From contig LUCB01000015.1 of assembly GCA_001593865.1 (NCBI GenBank), forward strand, positions 29,064 through 64,842: DNA of 35,779 bases, written 5' to 3'. This stretch comes from Candidatus Bathyarchaeota archaeon B24 (lineage in GTDB: Archaea; Thermoproteota; CALKCG01; B24). A model generated the notes under the pieces. That model had not been told where the DNA came from. It was given only the letters and a program-made list of their open reading frames with translations, and searched no databases. This document shows positions 32,533-35,779 of this stretch, one piece after another (position 1 is the stretch's first letter; each line of letters begins with the position of its first letter). The position numbers and the translations under genes were made by a program.

Positions 32533-33291
32533 TTACTCGACCCTGAAGTTTCTTTTCAGATACTCCAACGCAACCCTAACGCTTTCGATCGAGTCCATAG
32601 TCGGCCTATCGTTCTCGACTATGCCCCATTCGGTCCCCGCCTCGTTGCACGCATCGATCACAGCCCTCATATCTATCACACCCTGCCCCAGTTCGACCAT
32701 ATCCTTGCTGACCTCATCCTTCATATCCTTCAGATGCACCAGGTCGCATCTCCCCTTGAGAGACCTTATCACGTCGCATGGGTCGTAACCGGCGTAGAAC
32801 ACCCAGTAGACGTCGGGTTGGAAGAATACAAGCGACGGACTCGTGTTTTCGACCAGTATGTTATAAACAGTATCTCCCCCGATTTTCTTCTCAAACTCTA
32901 TGGCGTGGTTGTGCATCCCGAATTTCAGACCATACTCTCTAGCCTTCCCACCCATAGCCTCCATCTTCTCCGCGACCTTGAGACAGTCTTCCAGGCTCTT
33001 AATAGCCCTCACGTCAGGCTCCGACACGATGTATTCAAGCCCGACCTCCTTAGCGTAGCAGAAGACCATGTCTGGCTGAGACTCGATCAGGTTAAAACCG
33101 ACATGAGCTGAAACCGGCTTAAGCCCTAGCCTCTTCAAAACGTCTCTTAGCTCCCCCGCCTCGACCGTCCCAAACGGGTGGCCGGCGAACTCGACAGCCC
33201 TATACCCCACATCCCTCACACCGCGTAGAGTAGATAAATAGTCCCTAGCCATCTTATCCCTAACCGTATAAAGCTGAAGGGCAACCTTCAC
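32533..33291 (-). CDS. Sugar phosphate isomerase/epimerase-like TIM barrel
   Basis: A 252-residue protein of the AP-endonuclease-2-like TIM barrel family. Probable metal-binding or active-site blocks are YRAVEFAGH, VSAHVG, the MHNHAIEFE strand, FQPDVYW, DLVHLKDM and GIVENDRP, in the order seen in sugar isomerases, inosose dehydratases and hydroxypyruvate isomerases. The substrate cannot be assigned from sequence. Its place between S9 and rpoN is odd: it is a metabolic gene at the end of a ribosomal/RNA-polymerase run, 36 bases after S9. It starts at ATG 33291 and is followed by a T-run. Confidence 0.82.
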   Translation of the reverse strand: MKVALQLYTVRDKMARDYLSTLRGVRDVGYRAVEFAGHPFGTVEAGELRDVLKRLGLKPVSAHVGFNLIESQPDMVFCYAKEVGLEYIVSEPDVRAIKSLEDCLKVAEKMEAMGGKAREYGLKFGMHNHAIEFEKKIGGDTVYNILVENTSPSLVFFQPDVYWVFYAGYDPCDVIRSLKGRCDLVHLKDMKDEVSKDMVELGQGVIDMRAVIDACNEAGTEWGIVENDRPTMDSIESVRVALEYLKRNFRVE

Positions 33292-33327
33292 CGAAGAGCC
33301 CTCCTAAAAAGGACTATTAGAGGGAGG

Positions 33328-33744
33328 CTACCTATAGCTCTTCTGCTTCCTCCTCCTCGCCCCAGGTCCCCCGAACTTCTTAGGCTCCTTCCTCCTGGGG
33401 TCCCCGACCAGCATAGACCTGTCATAGTTTAGAAACTTCTTCTTGAGAGAGGAGCTTCTAGCCCATCTAACGAGCGCTTTAGCTATACCCATTCTAGCTG
33501 CCTCGGCTTGGCTCATGAAACCCCCACCCTCGACCTTAACGTCGATGTCTACACCGCCCCACACATCCTTGCCGGCTATCAGCAGAGGCTCCATTATGAC
33601 GTATCTAGCGGCCTCAGGCGTGTATATCTCAAGCGGTATATTGTTGATCCTGATTCGCCCCTCCCCCTCCCTGAGATACACCCTGGCTATAGCGGTTTTA
33701 CGTTTACCCACCTCTATGATCGTTTTCTTAGCCCTACTAGACAT
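33328..33744 (-). CDS. rps9: Ribosomal protein S9 (uS9)
   Basis: The 138-residue protein has the uS9 start [23 protein letters not shown] and a basic C-terminus ending KSYR, where the tail reaches the P-site tRNA. A complete [18 protein letters not shown] helix is present. The ATG at 33744 shares its first base with the L13 stop (TGATG), so translation is coupled; a GTG one codon earlier is possible. It belongs to the RpoD-L18e-L13-S9 operon. Confidence 0.96.
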   Translation of the reverse strand: MSSRAKKTIIEVGKRKTAIARVYLREGEGRIRINNIPLEIYTPEAARYVIMEPLLIAGKDVWGGVDIDVKVEGGGFMSQAEAARMGIAKALVRWARSSSLKKKFLNYDRSMLVGDPRRKEPKKFGGPGARRRKQKSYR

Positions 33745-34193
33745 CACCCACCACCTCCCCTCCAGCCGATGTGCTTCGCCAGCTCGCCGAGGCTCATACG
33801 AGGCCCCTTAAGCCTACTCGCTTGAGCCTCCTCTATAACCGTGAACTCCACGTCTTTAAACGAATCCGGAACCCCTATATACACCTTAAGCCTCTTAAAC
33901 GCCCTCCTACCTTTAAACTTACGCCTAGGAAGCATACCCCGGACAACCCGTCTGAAGATCGTGTCAGGCCTACGCGGATGGAACGGCCCCTTCCTATACT
34001 CACCGACCTCTAGGAAACGCTTCCACTCGCTGATTATCGAATAAGGATTGCCGGATATCACTATGTTCTCGGCGTTGACGACGACTACTTTCTCACCCTC
34101 GAGAAGCCTTTTAGCTATCACGCTGGCGAGCCTACCCATTATATGACCGGTTCCATCCACGACTATAACTCTCTCACGGCTCATAGCCCTCAC
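33744..34193 (-). CDS. rpl13: Ribosomal protein L13 (uL13)
   Basis: A 149-residue large-subunit protein: [34 protein letters not shown], then [40 protein letters not shown]. This is the archaeal/eukaryotic uL13 (L13a) core. The GTG start at 34193 shares GTGA with the L18e stop; ATG at 34184 is an alternative. In archaea L13 and S9 are adjacent as here. Confidence 0.96.
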   Translation of the reverse strand: MRAMSRERVIVVDGTGHIMGRLASVIAKRLLEGEKVVVVNAENIVISGNPYSIISEWKRFLEVGEYRKGPFHPRRPDTIFRRVVRGMLPRRKFKGRRAFKRLKVYIGVPDSFKDVEFTVIEEAQASRLKGPRMSLGELAKHIGWRGGGG

Positions 34194-34546
34194 CCTATTA
34201 TCTTCACCCCAGAGCCCTCAGGGTTCATCTCAGCCAGCTCCCTTATAGTCAGGCACCTACACCCCGCCTTCCTGAGTTTGAGCATGGCGGTCTTCGAGAA
34301 ACCCAACGCCGCCACGGTGAGCTTATGACGTATATCTCCTGAACCTAGGACTTTACCCGGGACGACCACGACGTCGCCCTCAGACGTGTACCTAGAGAGC
34401 TTGGAAAGGTTAACCTCTGCGAGAAGCCTCCTAGGCTTTTTAATCCTCTCGGCTATGTCGGCCCACAGCCTAGACTTTCCGCTCAGCATCTGAAGCAGCT
34501 TGATCGTAGTTATCAGAGTAGTGCTCGTCTTCTTTCTCCTAGCCAT
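34190..34546 (-). CDS. rpl18e: Ribosomal protein L18e (eL18)
   Basis: A 118-residue large-subunit protein of the archaeal/eukaryotic eL18 family. Recognisable blocks are the basic start ARRKKTSTTLITTIK, LWADIAERIKKPRR, the VNLSKLSRY segment and the strands VVVPGKVLGSGDI and LTVAALGFS. It starts at ATG 34546, two bases after the RpoD stop, and overlaps L13 by four bases. Confidence 0.95.
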   Translation of the reverse strand: MARRKKTSTTLITTIKLLQMLSGKSRLWADIAERIKKPRRLLAEVNLSKLSRYTSEGDVVVVPGKVLGSGDIRHKLTVAALGFSKTAMLKLRKAGCRCLTIRELAEMNPEGSGVKIIG

Positions 34547-34548
34547 CT

Positions 34549-35373
34549 CTAAACAACCCCTAACTCACCGAGCTGGCTTAAAAATATTTCACATTTCTTA
34601 GCCAATACCCTAAACGCCTCCACCACGACCCTCCAAGCCGGTAAAGCACCAGTGGTCTCGACGAAAAATATCAGCGAGTTCTTCTCCCACTCGGCCTTCA
34701 AGGCGTCGTGTGGACATCTACTAACGCATTCCCCGCACAAGTCGCATCTAAGCTGGTTCTTGACGTATGCTTTCCCATCCCTGACCTCGAACACGTCTCT
34801 GTGACAAACGTCTACGCATATGCCACAGCCATCGCATCTAGACTCGTCGACCTCGACCACCGGGTAGTACTTGTACACGCACCTAGTCACCGGAGACCAT
34901 TTCGCATGCTTCTTTCCGGTTCCAAGCCTTGCATACGCCTCAAGCCGGATCCTTTGGCCTGGAGCGAGTTTGACTATAGGAATCTTATCGCTTACAGGTT
35001 TAACGTCTGGGTTAGACTCATGGGGTTTCAGGTCTCCCGAGTACACGGTCGTGACACCTTCTCCCGTCCCTTCGACGTCTAGCACCAGGATCGCGGAGCA
35101 CCTGCTACAACCGGTCTCGCTTTTACACTCGCACTCCTCAGGTAGCACGTAACTATCTAGGTCTGTCTTAAGAGGTATCAGACCCAACCTATGGGCTAGG
35201 ACCTCGTCGTACATAACCGACGTGTTCTCGATTATGTAGACGTCGTCTATCGCCATAACCGGGACCTCGGCTATCATAGCCCTTCGAATCGAGTTTGCAA
35301 ACTGAGGAGAGATCCCCCTAACCACGAAACTAAGCTTATCTTCCCCCTCTTTCTCCAAGATCTCTATCTTCAA
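34549..35373 (-). CDS. rpoD: RNA polymerase subunit Rpo3/RpoD with two-cluster ferredoxin domain
   Basis: The 274-residue subunit is the archaeal counterpart of RPB3/alpha and assembles with Rpo10, Rpo11 and Rpo12. The core has [27 protein letters not shown] and HRLGLIPL. Inserted at residues 176-226 is a ferredoxin-like domain with two full cysteine sets, C180, C183, C186, C190 and C210, C213, C216, C220, so two [4Fe-4S] clusters are likely. Some archaeal RpoD proteins keep only one cluster or none. A further Cys group (C81, C83, C89, C92) may bind zinc. TTG at 35373 is chosen for GGAGGA six bases upstream. Confidence 0.95.
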   Translation of the reverse strand: MKIEILEKEGEDKLSFVVRGISPQFANSIRRAMIAEVPVMAIDDVYIIENTSVMYDEVLAHRLGLIPLKTDLDSYVLPEECECKSETGCSRCSAILVLDVEGTGEGVTTVYSGDLKPHESNPDVKPVSDKIPIVKLAPGQRIRLEAYARLGTGKKHAKWSPVTRCVYKYYPVVEVDESRCDGCGICVDVCHRDVFEVRDGKAYVKNQLRCDLCGECVSRCPHDALKAEWEKNSLIFFVETTGALPAWRVVVEAFRVLAKKCEIFLSQLGELGVV

Positions 35374-35379
35374 GAACGG

Positions 35380-35385
35380 TCCTCC
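35380..35385 (-). promoter_or_regulatory. Shine-Dalgarno site of rpoD
   Basis: On the minus strand GGAGGA precedes the TTG start by six bases and fixes it. Confidence 0.7.
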
Positions 35386-35410
35386 AGCCTATGGAGAGAA
35401 AGCCGAGCCT

Positions 35411-35460
35411 CCATATAATCTTTACTTCGAACAGCGGCTCTCACCGGGGAAGCTTTAAAT
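35411..35460. promoter_or_regulatory. Divergent rpoD / S11 promoters
   Basis: On the minus strand GATTATATGG (about 35411-35420) is the likely rpoD TATA box. On the plus strand CTTTAAAT (about 35453-35460) is centred about 33 bases before the S11 ATG. Confidence 0.55.
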
Positions 35461-35489
35461 CTAGGTTTAGCTTTTTAGCTAAGCTAGCT

Positions 35490-35779
35490 ATGGCTAAGAG
35501 GTCTAAAGACGAGAAAGAGGAGAGATGGGGTATAGCGCACATATACAGCTCATCGAACAACACGATAGTCCACATCACAGACCTCTCAGGAGCAGAGACC
35601 ATAGCCCTATGCACAGGCGGCATGTTCGTCAAAGCCGATAGGCTTGAGGGCACCCCATACGCCGCCATGCAGGCTGCTTCGGCGGCCGCCGCGATAGCTA
35701 AGGCCAAGGGGATAACGGCTCTGCATATCAAGGTTAGAGCACCTGGGGGCGTTAAGTCTAAAACACCTGGACCCGGGGC
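35490..35779 (+). CDS. rps11: Ribosomal protein S11 (uS11), truncated by window edge
   Basis: The start [39 protein letters not shown] is uS11, and [27 protein letters not shown] and the final KTPGPG fit the family; the remaining C-terminal residues lie outside the window. ATG at 35490 is preferred, as it follows a TATA-like box at 35453-35460; no Shine-Dalgarno is obvious. It binds 16S rRNA in the platform of the small subunit. The gene is divergent from rpoD, whereas in most archaea S11 lies directly upstream of rpoD on the same strand. Confidence 0.94.
   Translation, partial: MAKRSKDEKEERWGIAHIYSSSNNTIVHITDLSGAETIALCTGGMFVKADRLEGTPYAAMQAASAAAAIAKAKGITALHIKVRAPGGVKSKTPGPG

Overview
This window is archaeal chromosome. 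It encodes archaeal/eukaryote-type information-processing proteins (TBP, RNA polymerase subunits Rpo3/RpoD, Rpo6/RpoK and Rpo10/RpoN, ribosomal proteins S2, S9, S11, L13, L18e and S25e, an Lhr helicase and an archaeal-type GluRS) together with archaeal lipid enzymes. S25e is known from TACK/Asgard lineages and not from Euryarchaeota. With the two-cluster ferredoxin domain in RpoD, this suggests a TACK-group archaeon, perhaps Bathyarchaeia-like; the class cannot be fixed from the sequence. Many starts are TTG or GTG. Promoters usually show a TTTAAA/TTTATA-like TATA box about 25-30 bases before the start codon (leaderless or short-leader transcripts), while several internal genes have clear GGAGG Shine-Dalgarno sites.

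Layout. 1-2.6 kb: an AT-rich secreted, membrane-anchored glutamine-amidotransferase-like protein, divergent from a thiol-redox operon (TlpA-like thioredoxin, CcdA-like transporter, VanZ-like protein). 2.6-8.4 kb: accessory genes, namely a nitrilase-family amidohydrolase, a serine recombinase, DUF362, DedA, DUF763 and DUF72. 8.4-9.2 kb: a HEPN/MNT toxin-antitoxin pair. 9.2-12.7 kb: a small unknown protein, OMP decarboxylase, inositol-1-phosphate synthase, a ribbon-helix-helix regulator, S25e, a cyclophilin-like protein and a coiled-coil protein. 12.9-15 kb: small membrane proteins, RpoK, signal peptidase I and TBP. 14.9-19.5 kb: a large nucleotidyltransferase-kinase fusion and the Lhr helicase. 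19.6-25.6 kb: a UbiA prenyltransferase (probable DGGGP synthase), GluRS and an ABC exporter pair. 24.6-32.3 kb: a long minus-strand run, in transcription order RpoN, enolase, S2, MobB-FeS, MEMO, mevalonate kinase, isopentenyl phosphate kinase, IDI-2 and GGPP synthase. 32.5-35.4 kb: RpoD, L18e, L13, S9 and a sugar-isomerase-like TIM barrel. S11 starts divergently and runs off the window edge.

How it works together. Mevalonate kinase, isopentenyl phosphate kinase, IDI-2 and GGPP synthase are consecutive and translationally coupled, and make the C20 chain of archaeal lipids; the UbiA enzyme nearby probably adds the second chain, and inositol-phosphate synthase could supply a head group. This set is embedded in the transcription/translation block, as is common in archaea. 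The main novelty candidates are the nucleotidyltransferase-kinase fusion with a palindrome at its start codon, the recombinase with an inverted repeat spanning its start codon, a phased TTAAA array between Lhr and UbiA, a leaderless 18-codon ORF upstream of rpoN, and the splitting of the usual S11-RpoD unit into divergent genes. No tRNA, rRNA, CRISPR array or complete insertion sequence was seen. No gene-free stretch exceeds 300 bases.
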